Assembly: GCA_003602415.1 (NCBI GenBank) | Contig: QQSK01000009.1 | Coordinates: 91,321-125,621, forward strand | DNA from: Candidatus Poseidoniales archaeon | Lineage (GTDB): Archaea > Thermoplasmatota > Poseidoniia > Poseidoniales > Poseidoniaceae | Direction of reading: 5' to 3' | DNA length: 34,301 bases | Shown here: piece after piece, positions 17,510 through 26,246 of the stretch | Numbering within the stretch: position 1 is the first letter of the stretch | Layout of the letters: every line of letters starts with the position of its first letter | Translations under genes and position numbers: made by a program | The notes under the pieces: model-generated | The model's database searches: none | What the model saw: only the letters and a program-made list of their open reading frames with translations | Told to the model about the DNA's origin: nothing

Positions 17510-20500
17510 ATGTATCTAAAATCATTAGAAGTTGAAAACTTCAAGTCATTCAAAGGAGAAGCAGTAATTCCATTCGATCGTGGTTTTACAGCAATCACCG
17601 GTCCAAATGGTTCTGGTAAATCCAATTGTGGAGATGCCGTTCAATTCGTTTTAGGAGCCAGGTCTGCAAAGGTACTGAGGGCCCAAAACTCAAAGGATTT
17701 GATTTTCAATGGCGGTAAATCTAACCGCCCTGCCAGGAATGCAAAAGTCACATTGGTTTTTGCAAATCCAACACTTCCTAATGGTAGAAGGAGATTACCA
17801 ATCGATTCAGATGAGGTTCGTATGACTCGTGAGGTCAGACTAACAAAGTCCAATAACACAGTTTCAACTTACTTGCTAAATGGAGAAGAGAGCAATCAGA
17901 AATCATTCCACAGAATTCTAGGGCAAGCCAATGCAAGGCCAGATGGCTACAATATTGTTCTCCAAGGCGACGTTACAAGACTTTCAAGCATGACTGCTAT
18001 GGAGAGGCGTAAGGTATTGGATTCGGTTGCAGGAGTCACTTCTTACGATGATGAAATACGCAAGGCTGAGCGACAAAAAGGCCAAGTTGAAGATTACATC
18101 GAGCGTATTTCACTGGTTGAAGATGAGCAAAAAGCTCGTCTAAAAACCTTAGAGAAGGAAAAAGCAGTTGCAGAAAGGGCTAAAGAAACCAAGGAAGAGT
18201 ACGATTCTGCAAATATCATTTTGCAACAATCCAGGCACATGTCTGCCAAGGCTGAAATCAAGCATCATGCAGATGAAAGGGCGAGATATATTTCTGAAGC
18301 AGCAGGTTTTGAAGAAGCGGTAAAGTCTGCAGAAAAAGTTCTCCTAAGTTTGGATGATAAAATCGGAGAACTAGAAACTAAACTTTCAGAGGCTTTGGGT
18401 GGTGACAAAGGAGGGCTGAACGACGAAATCAATGCCCTCCAAGTGTCGATTGCACTAAAGAAAGATCACATTGTTGATGCAGAATCCGCTGAACAAAGCG
18501 ATGCTGAAAACTTAGCTGAATTAGAAGAACAAATCTCCTCGGCAAAGAATGATTTGGATTCTCACGTTGCTAGTTTGGAAGCGGCCAAAGAGGCCTTAAC
18601 TGCTAGTGAAAAAGCATTCAAAGAATCAGAAGCAATTGAAACCGAGATAAGAGGTTCATTGGAAAACTCAGGTGCGGCTACAGCATCATTATCAAGGGCT
18701 CTTTCAAAGGCCAACGAGACATTCGAATTTTGCAGAAACGCCTTACAGGAAGCGAGAATCGAGGTAGAGAAAGTTGCAAATGAAGCAGAATTAGTTGCAG
18801 AACAGTTATCTGCAGCTGAAGAAGATGTAGATGACGCACGATTAGCATACGATGATGTTCAACTTAGAGCAGAAGAATTGGGCGATGTAGACCCTGAAAA
18901 CGATAGAACCGCTTTGGCTAATGAATTGCGAAGCGCTCAAGGTGCTGAAAAGCGATTGATTGACGAATCATCCGCCGTAGATAGAAGACTTCAGGATGCT
19001 GAAAGAAGATTATCTGCTGCTAGGACTGAATTAGACAAGAGATCTGGAAGCAATGGAATGGCTCCTGGTGCTGCTGCAGTAATGGCAGCTAGAGATCGTG
19101 GCGAATTGAAAGGCATCATTGGAACAATCAGTGAATTATGTGCTCCTAAGGACCCATCTCATGCTGATGCACTTGCCACTGCTGTTGGCGGTGGTATGAA
19201 TTCAGTAGTTGTTGAAAATGATCAGATTGCAGCTGAGGCTATGGCTTTGCTCAAGAGTAGAAAGTTGGGTAGAGCAACCTTCCTTCCTCTCAATAAGATG
19301 CAAGCAAACCGTGCTTCAGGGAAAGCAGCGATGGCGGTAAACAAACCGGGAGTACTTGGTTTCGCTCACGAGTTATTGGATTATGATCCAAGAATTAGTA
19401 CTGCAGTAGCATATGCTCTACGTAATACTCTGGTGGTGGACAATATCGGTACTGCTCGTCGATTGATGGGCGGTGTCCGCCTTGTTACCCTCGGTGGTGA
19501 AATTACCGAGCCAGGCGGAGCAATGATTGGTGGAAGTCGTCAGAAGATGAAGACTGGCTTTGGCGGAAAGATTCACGGTGCTAGTGAGGTTGACAAATTA
19601 GTCTCTGAAGTCGAAAGACTATCTCTAATGGCTGATACTGTTGCTGCCGCATTACGAGAAGCTAGAACTAAGCAAAATGAGATTCGTGGAAAAATCAATT
19701 CCCTTGCTGAAGATGATCATTCGATTAAAGCAGGAGCACTCAAAGCGGAAATGGAATTGGCTCAAAAGTCCTTGAACAAAGCGAAAGGAGTTGCCAATCA
19801 AATAGAGACCAGATTAGGGAATTTGGAATCGGACCATGTCGGTAAACTAGAATTGCTAGAGAGTGCAAAAGCCAAATTGGTAGAGGCAGAAGCCGCTAGA
19901 GAAGAAGCAGCAGAAGCACTTAGAAACTCTAGTCCTGATGAAATCAAAGAGAGATTACTCGCTGCACAAACCAGTAGAGTTGAGGCAGAGGGAATTGCGA
20001 ATAAGGCTCATATGACCTTGGAAAGCGGCAAAGAAAAGGAAGATTTACTGTCTGAGCGTTTGGATTCACTTACCTCAAGAGCAGATGAAATTCAAGCTAC
20101 TATGGCTGGCCGTGAGAAGTCTGTGAAGGAGTGGAAATCCTCTATAGATGAGGAGGATGTGGCTTTGAAGGCTAAGCAAGCAGAGCGAGCAAAACTCTTG
20201 GAAGCCCATGAGGAAATTGAGAATGAAAGAATAACTCTAGTTGAACAAAGGGCTGAAATCAAAGCAGAAGCTAATCAAAAGGCCTCTCAAGCAATTAATA
20301 GCAAATCTCTGGCCAATGAAATCACTCATGCATTGGCAGTTAGAGAACAAAAGTTGGCGGATCTTCTTGCAGAGATGCAGATGGAAGGAATCGCTGTTGC
20401 TGATTCTGAAGTAGACTTACCTAATGTTGGAGATGCTGAAAGAACACTCAATAATCTGAGAAGAAAGTTAGACAAATTCGGCGATTTCAATATGCTGGCA

Positions 20501-21397
20501 ATCGAGCAGTATGATGCTTGTAAGTCCAGATTGGATGAGATGAAGGATGATTTCAAGACTCTTCAAGAAAGAAGAAAGCGTCTAATCGATATCACCGATA
20601 AACTCGAGAATCAGAGAAAGACAAGATTGCTTGCCACATTGAAAGAAGTCAATAAGAACTTCAAGGTCGTTTACAATCGATTATCGAATGGTGGACGTGG
20701 TGAATTATTCTTGGAGAATCCCGATGAACCTTTCAAAGGTGGATTGGACATGTGGGCACAACCTCGTGGTAAATCGAATAAATCGAGATTACAGGGATTA
20801 TCTGGCGGTGAGAAATCCATGGCATCTTTGTCATTGATCTTCGCCATACAAGACCATGACCCTAGCCCATTCTATTACTTCGATGAAGTAGATCAGAACC
20901 TTGACGTACCTAATTCAAAGCTGATTGCTACTGAATGTAGGAATAGAAGTGAGGCTGCGCAATTCATTATGGTTACTTTGCGTAAGGTTTCATTAGAATT
21001 GGCGGACCATCACATAGGTATCACTCACGGAGGAGATGGTTGTTCCAGAAGAATCGTTGACTTCGACAGAGAAAGAGCGATTGAACTTGGAGCACAGGCT
21101 GAAAAAGAGACTATGGATGCTGCAGAGAAGAATCATTCTAGAATCGAAGAAGCGAGAGTTATAGCTGGAGAAATGCCTGAGGTTCCAGATGCTTTACCTG
21201 CTCCAAAGAGCCTTGGTGGATTACTAAATCACATCGAAGATGAAGAAGAAAGCGTTGAAAGTGGATTTGGTGCCCTTGCCGAAAGAGCTGAAGAGTTAAC
21301 AGAAGATATTCAAGAACGTCAACAAATCGTCTCAGAATTGTTAACTGAAGAAGTGGAAGAAACAGAATCAGAACCAGAGGCTGAAACGGAGGTTTGA
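17510..21397 (+). CDS. smc: Chromosome segregation SMC ATPase
   Basis: A 1295-residue condensin-type SMC. Walker A GPNGSGKS is at 31-38 in the N-terminal head. A long coiled coil follows, then a hinge at about 535-690 with GIIGTISEL and GGEITEPGGAMIGGS, and the return coiled coil. In the C-terminal head the ABC signature LSGGEK is at 1097-1102 and Walker B ends in Asp1125-Glu1126 (YYFDEVDQNLD). After the usual end of the head comes an extra acidic, helical tail of about 108 residues (about 1187-1295). SMC forms a ring with the kleisin ScpA and with ScpB to organise chromosomes. The ATG follows GAGGGAGAGGG. First of a three-gene operon. Confidence 0.97.
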   Translation: MYLKSLEVENFKSFKGEAVIPFDRGFTAITGPNGSGKSNCGDAVQFVLGARSAKVLRAQNSKDLIFNGGKSNRPARNAKVTLVFANPTLPNGRRRLPIDSDEVRMTREVRLTKSNNTVSTYLLNGEESNQKSFHRILGQANARPDGYNIVLQGDVTRLSSMTAMERRKVLDSVAGVTSYDDEIRKAERQKGQVEDYIERISLVEDEQKARLKTLEKEKAVAERAKETKEEYDSANIILQQSRHMSAKAEIKHHADERARYISEAAGFEEAVKSAEKVLLSLDDKIGELETKLSEALGGDKGGLNDEINALQVSIALKKDHIVDAESAEQSDAENLAELEEQISSAKNDLDSHVASLEAAKEALTASEKAFKESEAIETEIRGSLENSGAATASLSRALSKANETFEFCRNALQEARIEVEKVANEAELVAEQLSAAEEDVDDARLAYDDVQLRAEELGDVDPENDRTALANELRSAQGAEKRLIDESSAVDRRLQDAERRLSAARTELDKRSGSNGMAPGAAAVMAARDRGELKGIIGTISELCAPKDPSHADALATAVGGGMNSVVVENDQIAAEAMALLKSRKLGRATFLPLNKMQANRASGKAAMAVNKPGVLGFAHELLDYDPRISTAVAYALRNTLVVDNIGTARRLMGGVRLVTLGGEITEPGGAMIGGSRQKMKTGFGGKIHGASEVDKLVSEVERLSLMADTVAAALREARTKQNEIRGKINSLAEDDHSIKAGALKAEMELAQKSLNKAKGVANQIETRLGNLESDHVGKLELLESAKAKLVEAEAAREEAAEALRNSSPDEIKERLLAAQTSRVEAEGIANKAHMTLESGKEKEDLLSERLDSLTSRADEIQATMAGREKSVKEWKSSIDEEDVALKAKQAERAKLLEAHEEIENERITLVEQRAEIKAEANQKASQAINSKSLANEITHALAVREQKLADLLAEMQMEGIAVADSEVDLPNVGDAERTLNNLRRKLDKFGDFNMLAIEQYDACKSRLDEMKDDFKTLQERRKRLIDITDKLENQRKTRLLATLKEVNKNFKVVYNRLSNGGRGELFLENPDEPFKGGLDMWAQPRGKSNKSRLQGLSGGEKSMASLSLIFAIQDHDPSPFYYFDEVDQNLDVPNSKLIATECRNRSEAAQFIMVTLRKVSLELADHHIGITHGGDGCSRRIVDFDRERAIELGAQAEKETMDAAEKNHSRIEEARVIAGEMPEVPDALPAPKSLGGLLNHIEDEEESVESGFGALAERAEELTEDIQERQQIVSELLTEEVEETESEPEAETEV

Positions 21398-21399
21398 GT

Positions 21400-22566
21400 A
21401 TGCAGCAAGCAGTTCTAGATGACTGGTTTTTGCGTCAAGATATTCTTGACCAACTGATGAGCCAGGAAGAAGAACTTAGTGAAGCGGAAAGATACGCTGA
21501 TAGAATCATTCGAATTGCTCAGGAAGACAATGCTGAACACCAAGTACTGACCGATCCCTTTGACCGTTCTGTAGCATTAGTACTATCATTGGTAAAAGAG
21601 GAAGGAATGGACCCTTGGAATATTGACCTATCCGCATTTCTCAAACTATTCACTCAACGTGTTAGGAAAGAGGCAGCAGGATTGGATTTACCCGCATGTG
21701 GACGACTTATTCGAATGTCCTGGGAAGTGTTGACTCAACAAGCCTCCACTTTGTTTGACAGAGTTATTGCTATGGATTTGGATGACGAAGATGATTTCCT
21801 TGATTTTGGTTGGGAGGCCGAATATGATGACGAAGAGTTCATTTTTACTACAACAGTTCTAGAAGGAGATGCTGACAAAGTATTACCATCATTCTTTGAT
21901 GAAAGACTACGCAGGGAAGAAGGAAGACCTTCTACTCTGGGTGAATTACTATCTGCATTGAAAGATGCTTGTGATGAAGCTGAAATTCTCAAGGCTAAGG
22001 AAGAATATAGGCGCAGTCATGCAGAAGAACTGAAGAATATGTTGGACAATGTCGGTTCTCGAATGCACAATGAGGACATGGAAGGAGATATCAAGAGATG
22101 TTGGGCTGCTATGCGTAGTGTAACATCATCTAGGGGCGAATCTAAAGTTCCTGTATCGGAAGTTACTGATGAATTAGCTAAGATACTGCTTGAGACTTAT
22201 GGGGAAATTCCTGATGGATATGATGTGGAATCAAAGATCACTTCATTCGTTGCAGGTCTGTTTTTGACTCACAGAGGCTATGCCTGGATTAGTCAAGAGG
22301 GGCCAGATGATCCAATTATGTTAGAAGATAGGTGGCCAAATGCGAAAACATTCGACGAAGTAACTATATTGGCTGACAAGTTAATGGAAGAGGATTCTCA
22401 ATCGATAAAAGAAGATGAAACCGAATCGATGCGTCATGCTGCTAGGCTTGCTGAAAGAGCAAGATTGGCATTAGAAGAAGAAAAAGAAAGGTTGAAAGAA
22501 GAGGAGCAAGAAAAACTTGCAGCGGAGTCTGCCTCTGAGAATCCAAAAGATTGGTTGGTCGAGTAA
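21400..22566 (+). CDS. scpA: Segregation and condensation protein A (kleisin)
   Basis: A 388-residue kleisin. The N-terminal domain shows the family core DPFDRSVALVLSLVKEEGMDPWNIDLSAFL (about 49-78), which binds the SMC neck. The C-terminal winged-helix region (about 260-320, including AGLFLTHRGYAWISQEG) would bind the other SMC head. It is longer than the roughly 250 residues usual for bacterial ScpA, with an acidic middle and a charged helical tail after about 345. The ATG at 21400 was preferred to a TTG at 21394 that overlaps the smc stop; GGAGG lies upstream at normal spacing. Adjacent to smc and scpB, so translation is probably coupled. Confidence 0.9.
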   Translation: MQQAVLDDWFLRQDILDQLMSQEEELSEAERYADRIIRIAQEDNAEHQVLTDPFDRSVALVLSLVKEEGMDPWNIDLSAFLKLFTQRVRKEAAGLDLPACGRLIRMSWEVLTQQASTLFDRVIAMDLDDEDDFLDFGWEAEYDDEEFIFTTTVLEGDADKVLPSFFDERLRREEGRPSTLGELLSALKDACDEAEILKAKEEYRRSHAEELKNMLDNVGSRMHNEDMEGDIKRCWAAMRSVTSSRGESKVPVSEVTDELAKILLETYGEIPDGYDVESKITSFVAGLFLTHRGYAWISQEGPDDPIMLEDRWPNAKTFDEVTILADKLMEEDSQSIKEDETESMRHAARLAERARLALEEEKERLKEEEQEKLAAESASENPKDWLVE

Positions 22567-22578
22567 GGAGTAATTTAC

Positions 22579-23184
22579 ATGTCTGAAATACCATTGGAAA
22601 CTTTACTCGAAGCAACACTATTCAGTGCAGGGCGTTCTTTAGATTTGAACGAATTATCTGAAACTTTAGGATACGAAGAAGAAGAGATTATTGAATCATT
22701 AAACAACCTTCAAAGCACAATCAAAAGAAGACGTGGAGGCGGCCTGCAGGTTGTTGAAATCGGCAAAAAATGGGCAATGGAAGTCAAGCCTAGTATTGCA
22801 GACCACCTTCCCAAAGAAACAAAATCAGAATTACCTCCGAAATTGCTCAAAGCAGCGGCATTAATCGCTTATCACCAACCTATGCCTCAGTCTAGACTTG
22901 TTGAATTACTAGGCCAGAGAGCATACGATCACATACGTGAGTTGGCCCAAGCTGGATTAATCGGTCGAAGAAGAGATGGAAATACTAGGAGATTAACTAC
23001 AACTAGAAGATTTTCTGAAATGTTCGGATGCCCTCATACAGATAGGAAGAAAGTCAAGGCTTGGTTCAGAGACATGGTCATGTCATCTGGGATGCTAGAT
23101 GGTATGGAAAGCAAACTGGCGCTAAGAGATGAATCTGAAGAAGGGGGAGTTCAAATGACTCTAGACGTTAGTGAAGATGAATGA
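22579..23184 (+). CDS. scpB: Segregation and condensation protein B
   Basis: A 201-residue protein with two winged-helix domains typical of ScpB. The first spans about 1-85 (LLEATLFSAGRSLDLNELSETLG) and the second about 86-165 (LLKAAALIAYHQPMPQSRLVELLG, then the wing IGRRRDGNTRRLTTTRRF). It binds the kleisin ScpA as a dimer. The start at 22579 follows AAGGAGT, 12 bases after scpA. The last 25 residues are acidic. Its stop codon directly abuts the stop codon of mvaA on the other strand, so the two 3' ends must share or overlap terminator sequence. Confidence 0.92.
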   Translation: MSEIPLETLLEATLFSAGRSLDLNELSETLGYEEEEIIESLNNLQSTIKRRRGGGLQVVEIGKKWAMEVKPSIADHLPKETKSELPPKLLKAAALIAYHQPMPQSRLVELLGQRAYDHIRELAQAGLIGRRRDGNTRRLTTTRRFSEMFGCPHTDRKKVKAWFRDMVMSSGMLDGMESKLALRDESEEGGVQMTLDVSEDE

Positions 23185-24483
23185 TCAATTCATCCGCAAT
23201 TGTTCTAGTGTTTGGTTTACTAATTGTTGAGTGACTGGTCCATTTTGCGAATTAACAATGTTAGCAACTCTTTCAATTTCTTCACCCACTGCTCCTGCAC
23301 TAACTGCCATATTTCTGGCATGAAGTTTCATGTGTCCTGCTTGAATACCGCTAGTTGCTAAAGCACGCATAGCGCCTAGATTCTGTGCAAGTCCGGCCGC
23401 AGCCATGATTCCTGCTAACTCTTGTGCTGAATCTACACCAAGTATCGAAAGATTTGCTCTTGCAACAGGATGCACTTTGGATGCACCTCCTACAATTCCT
23501 ACAGCCATTGGAGTTTCCAGGACACCAACAAGATTTCCTTCATCATTTCGATACCATTGTGTCATCGAACTGTAGTGTTCGTTATCTACAGCAGCCCAAG
23601 CATGGCAACCTGCTTCGATTGCTCTCCAATCTTGTCCACAAGCCAATGCTACTGCACTTATTGCATTCATGATGCCCTTATTGTGAGTTGTTGCCCTATA
23701 TGGGTCTGCTAATGCGAAGTGATGCGCCTCCAATATTGCTGAAATCACTTTGCTACCACTATCTCTTGTTCCATCATCAGATAGCTCTTCAGGCGTGAAT
23801 GTAGCTTCAACTCTAGCCAGTCTATGTGATGCCAGGTTAGACAATATGCGTAGATGAACTCTACCTCCTGTTATTTCTTCCACCTTTCCAGTAATCAGTT
23901 CAGCCATGGTGTTGACCGCATTTGCGCCCATAGCATCTCTGGTATCCACCAATAGGTGAATAACAAGCATCTTGCCTGACATTGTATCAATACTGCGAAC
24001 AATGATGTCTTTGCACCCTCCTCCAAGTTTAATCATGGTTGAAGGAAGAGAATTACACATTTTCATCAATTCATATTTCGCCGTAAGAATAGCTTCTCCT
24101 GCCTCTTCGACGTTCTCTAAGCCCAGGACTTGGATTTGACCAATCATTACAGGTTGGTCGTTAGATGTCTTGAAACCACCATGTTTCAGGCATCTTTTGG
24201 CCATATTGCTGGCAGCAGCCACAATACTAGACTCTTCTACACAAAATGGAATAAGATATGCTTTTGAGTCAATTACGAAGTTAGTTGCAATGCCAACAGG
24301 CAATGACATCGTCCCAATAACGTTCTCAATCATTCTATCTGCTGCTAACTCGTCCAATTCTCCATGGTTAGCTAAAGCAGAAACCTGATCTGGTGTTAGA
24401 TTAGCAAGTTCTGCTACTTTGGCACGCCTCTCTTCTACGGACAATTTGTAGAATCCAGATAGCCTGCTTTCATCGACTGGCAT
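23185..24483 (-). CDS. mvaA: Class II HMG-CoA reductase
   Basis: A 432-residue class II enzyme making mevalonate from HMG-CoA, the committed step to archaeal isoprenoid lipids. Catalytic residues by comparison with the Pseudomonas mevalonii enzyme are Glu53 (ENVIG), Lys269 (HNKGIMN), Asp285 (GQDWRAIEAG) and His388 (KLHARN). The DAMGAN motif at 183-188 marks the cofactor-binding region. The class II form is bacterial-looking, though it is known from some euryarchaea. The ATG at 24483 follows a good GGAGG ribosome site. Its upstream region (24484-24689) is filled with repeats that may regulate it. Confidence 0.94.
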   Translation of the reverse strand: MPVDESRLSGFYKLSVEERRAKVAELANLTPDQVSALANHGELDELAADRMIENVIGTMSLPVGIATNFVIDSKAYLIPFCVEESSIVAAASNMAKRCLKHGGFKTSNDQPVMIGQIQVLGLENVEEAGEAILTAKYELMKMCNSLPSTMIKLGGGCKDIIVRSIDTMSGKMLVIHLLVDTRDAMGANAVNTMAELITGKVEEITGGRVHLRILSNLASHRLARVEATFTPEELSDDGTRDSGSKVISAILEAHHFALADPYRATTHNKGIMNAISAVALACGQDWRAIEAGCHAWAAVDNEHYSSMTQWYRNDEGNLVGVLETPMAVGIVGGASKVHPVARANLSILGVDSAQELAGIMAAAGLAQNLGAMRALATSGIQAGHMKLHARNMAVSAGAVGEEIERVANIVNSQNGPVTQQLVNQTLEQLRMN

Positions 24484-24506
24484 AGGTGTGCCTCCGGTTA
24501 CATGCA

Positions 24507-24517
24507 GTAGAGTCTAC
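24507..24517. repeat. Inverted repeat GTAGA-G-TCTAC before mvaA
   Basis: Perfect 5-base arms around one base, 24 to 34 bases upstream of the mvaA start. Part of the highly structured intergenic region; short enough to be chance on its own. Confidence 0.35.
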
Positions 24518-24536
24518 TTGATGAAGAAACCGACGA

Positions 24537-24629
24537 TTAACGCTTCGACTAACGCGTTAATGGTGCGTTAATAGTGCGTTAATGAGGCAAAAATCAACAA
24601 CTCCGTAACTGATTTAACGCGTGTTAACG
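24537..24629. repeat. Cluster of TTAACGC/GCGTTAA repeats, partly on an 11-base pitch
   Basis: TTAACGC or its complement occurs at 24537-24543, 24554-24560, 24565-24571, 24576-24582 and 24614-24620, with a near copy TTAACG at 24624-24629. The three copies from 24554 form direct repeats of exactly 11 bases (GCGTTAATRGT), so they face the same side of the helix. The first of these also sits in a palindrome, TAACGCGTTA (24550-24559). The cluster lies between divergent mvaA and the ORC-like ATPase gene. It is most likely a multi-copy protein binding site: an operator, or possibly an origin or partition site. Confidence 0.7.
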
Positions 24630-24644
24630 TACTCCTTAGAGTAC
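24629..24644. repeat. Inverted repeat GTACTC-CTTA-GAGTAC
   Basis: Perfect 6-base arms with a 4-base spacer, directly after the repeat cluster and 46 bases before the ORC-like ATPase start. The form suits a dimeric regulator binding near the promoter. Confidence 0.5.
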
Positions 24645-24648
24645 ACAT

Positions 24649-24676
24649 TTTACTGAAACATCATATACTCAGTAAA
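24649..24676. promoter_or_regulatory. 8-base inverted repeat TTTACTGA/TCAGTAAA framing a TATA-like element
   Basis: Perfect 8-base arms at 24649-24656 and 24669-24676 enclose 12 bases that contain CATATA (24662-24667). That TATA-like element is about 25 bases before the ATG of the ORC-like ATPase, the spacing expected for a leaderless archaeal transcript. A protein on the arms would cover the promoter. Confidence 0.5.
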
Positions 24677-24689
24677 TCCCAGTGTTATC

Positions 24690-26246
24690 ATGAGCGAAGA
24701 TGTGCCTATTCTTGGCATACCAGCACTTAGAGAGAATCCCTTCAAAGCCAGGCCTCTTGAAAGAGGGCAATCTGATTTGTTGGTAGCTCGTGATGAGATT
24801 AGTGCTAGATGGTCTAGATTCCTTAGAAATCGTAATGCTAGAATGATTCTACTGATCGGTGAAAGAGGTTCAGGCCGTTCATCATTGATGCGTTGTGTAT
24901 CTGAAGAGACCTCTCGTAGTGTTCACCTTGACATGTTTCCAACCGGAAATCATGCCCACAGTATTTTGAATGAATTATTTGTTACATTGATTGGTTTTGA
25001 TGTCCCTTCTAGTACCCAAGAGTTAGCATCAAGATTAGTTTCTGCCACAGAAGAGATAGAGGGACCCATTCCGCTTATATCTCTAGATTTTTCAAATGTC
25101 GATGGCAAGAATCTATCCGAAATTATGTCTAATCTTATCGCACCTTTAGAGCGCCTAAATGCAGTTGTTGTAGTTGCGCTTTCTACCGAACAGCGTGCTC
25201 AGTGGCCCAATAATCTAGTCAATCGATTCGATCACAACGACGTTATACAACCATTAGACAGACTGCATGTCAAGGAATTATGTGAATTGAGAATCGCAAA
25301 ATCATCTAAAGTTAGTTGGGATTTACCCGACAAAGCTCTAGATTATATCATGGAAGAAACCAAGGGTTCCCCCTACAAGGTAATGCGTTTAATGCGAAAT
25401 ATGGTAGATGAGGAAAGGGCTAATCCTAGAGAGATGAAATATGAAGAACCAGAGCCTCAAAATTTCCAAGAAGAGATTACTCAAATCGAACAGGAACAGG
25501 AAGAAGAACCAGAGCCAGAGGTTTTCGAGAAGGTATTTGATTTAGATTTGGAGAAGTTAGAAGCCCCTCCTGAATCATTTGAAGCGATTCCTAGGCCATT
25601 ACCCTCTATGGGTGCTTTTGGTGCTTTAGCGGCTAGAAATAGGCAAAATAAGCAGCATTCACCAAGATTCGACAAGAAGACAGCGAAAAGAGAAGTTGCA
25701 GAACCAGATGGTGTTGATGCAAATCATCTATGGGTAGCCGAAGATCCACATGCTTCATTAATTCAAGAAAAGGTTGAACAGATAGTTGAAACAGTTGATG
25801 AATTTGTTCCTGAAGAGGACCCAATCGTCTACCATGAACAGCCAAATGTGCAACCTAGCGGAGATGTAGAAGGATTGTTTGGTCAATTGTTAGAGGCTAT
25901 TGGAGTTCCAGAGGGATTAGGTGTGGCTGAATTGCTGGCAGCAATACGTAGGCCAGTAATTGGACAGAAGGAAAGCAATCCATTGGATGTTCAAACTCTT
26001 CGAAGTTTGTCAAAGAGCGAAGCAATTCTAGTTGAGGTTGGTTCGGATAGAGAATTCTCACCTTCAGATGCTCGACTTCAAGACCAACTAAATGTAAGGC
26101 GAGCAAGGATGTCCCAGATGTGCAATCGACTCTATAGAGCAGGGATACTCTCGGTTCAGCAAAAAGGAAGAACTCGAATGTTCAAATTAACTAATGATGC
26201 TAGGGCCCAATTAGTGGCCTGGGGAATGATGGAGGCGAGCATATGA
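24690..26246 (+). CDS. ORC-like P-loop ATPase with degenerate Walker A and C-terminal winged helix
   Basis: A 518-residue protein. It opens with RENPFKARP and an AAA/ORC-like ATPase domain (about 10-245). The P-loop is GERGSGRSS (57-65), with Arg63 where the Walker A lysine is expected. The Walker B-like strand is PLISLDFSNVD, which lacks the usual paired acidic end. A long Glu/Pro-rich linker (about 246-380) leads to a C-terminal winged-helix domain (about 430-518), with a helix pair at QLNVRRARMSQMCNRLYRAG and a basic wing QQKGRTRMFKL. DNA binding is likely; ATP hydrolysis is doubtful. No clear ribosome site precedes the ATG, in keeping with a leaderless message. It overlaps the next gene by 4 bases. 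The family name and function are unknown to me. Confidence 0.75.
   Translation: MSEDVPILGIPALRENPFKARPLERGQSDLLVARDEISARWSRFLRNRNARMILLIGERGSGRSSLMRCVSEETSRSVHLDMFPTGNHAHSILNELFVTLIGFDVPSSTQELASRLVSATEEIEGPIPLISLDFSNVDGKNLSEIMSNLIAPLERLNAVVVVALSTEQRAQWPNNLVNRFDHNDVIQPLDRLHVKELCELRIAKSSKVSWDLPDKALDYIMEETKGSPYKVMRLMRNMVDEERANPREMKYEEPEPQNFQEEITQIEQEQEEEPEPEVFEKVFDLDLEKLEAPPESFEAIPRPLPSMGAFGALAARNRQNKQHSPRFDKKTAKREVAEPDGVDANHLWVAEDPHASLIQEKVEQIVETVDEFVPEEDPIVYHEQPNVQPSGDVEGLFGQLLEAIGVPEGLGVAELLAAIRRPVIGQKESNPLDVQTLRSLSKSEAILVEVGSDREFSPSDARLQDQLNVRRARMSQMCNRLYRAGILSVQQKGRTRMFKLTNDARAQLVAWGMMEASI

Noticed and set aside
24537-24629. CRISPR array
   Set aside because: The repeat unit is only 7 to 11 bases with no unique spacers of 25-40 bases and no cas genes nearby.
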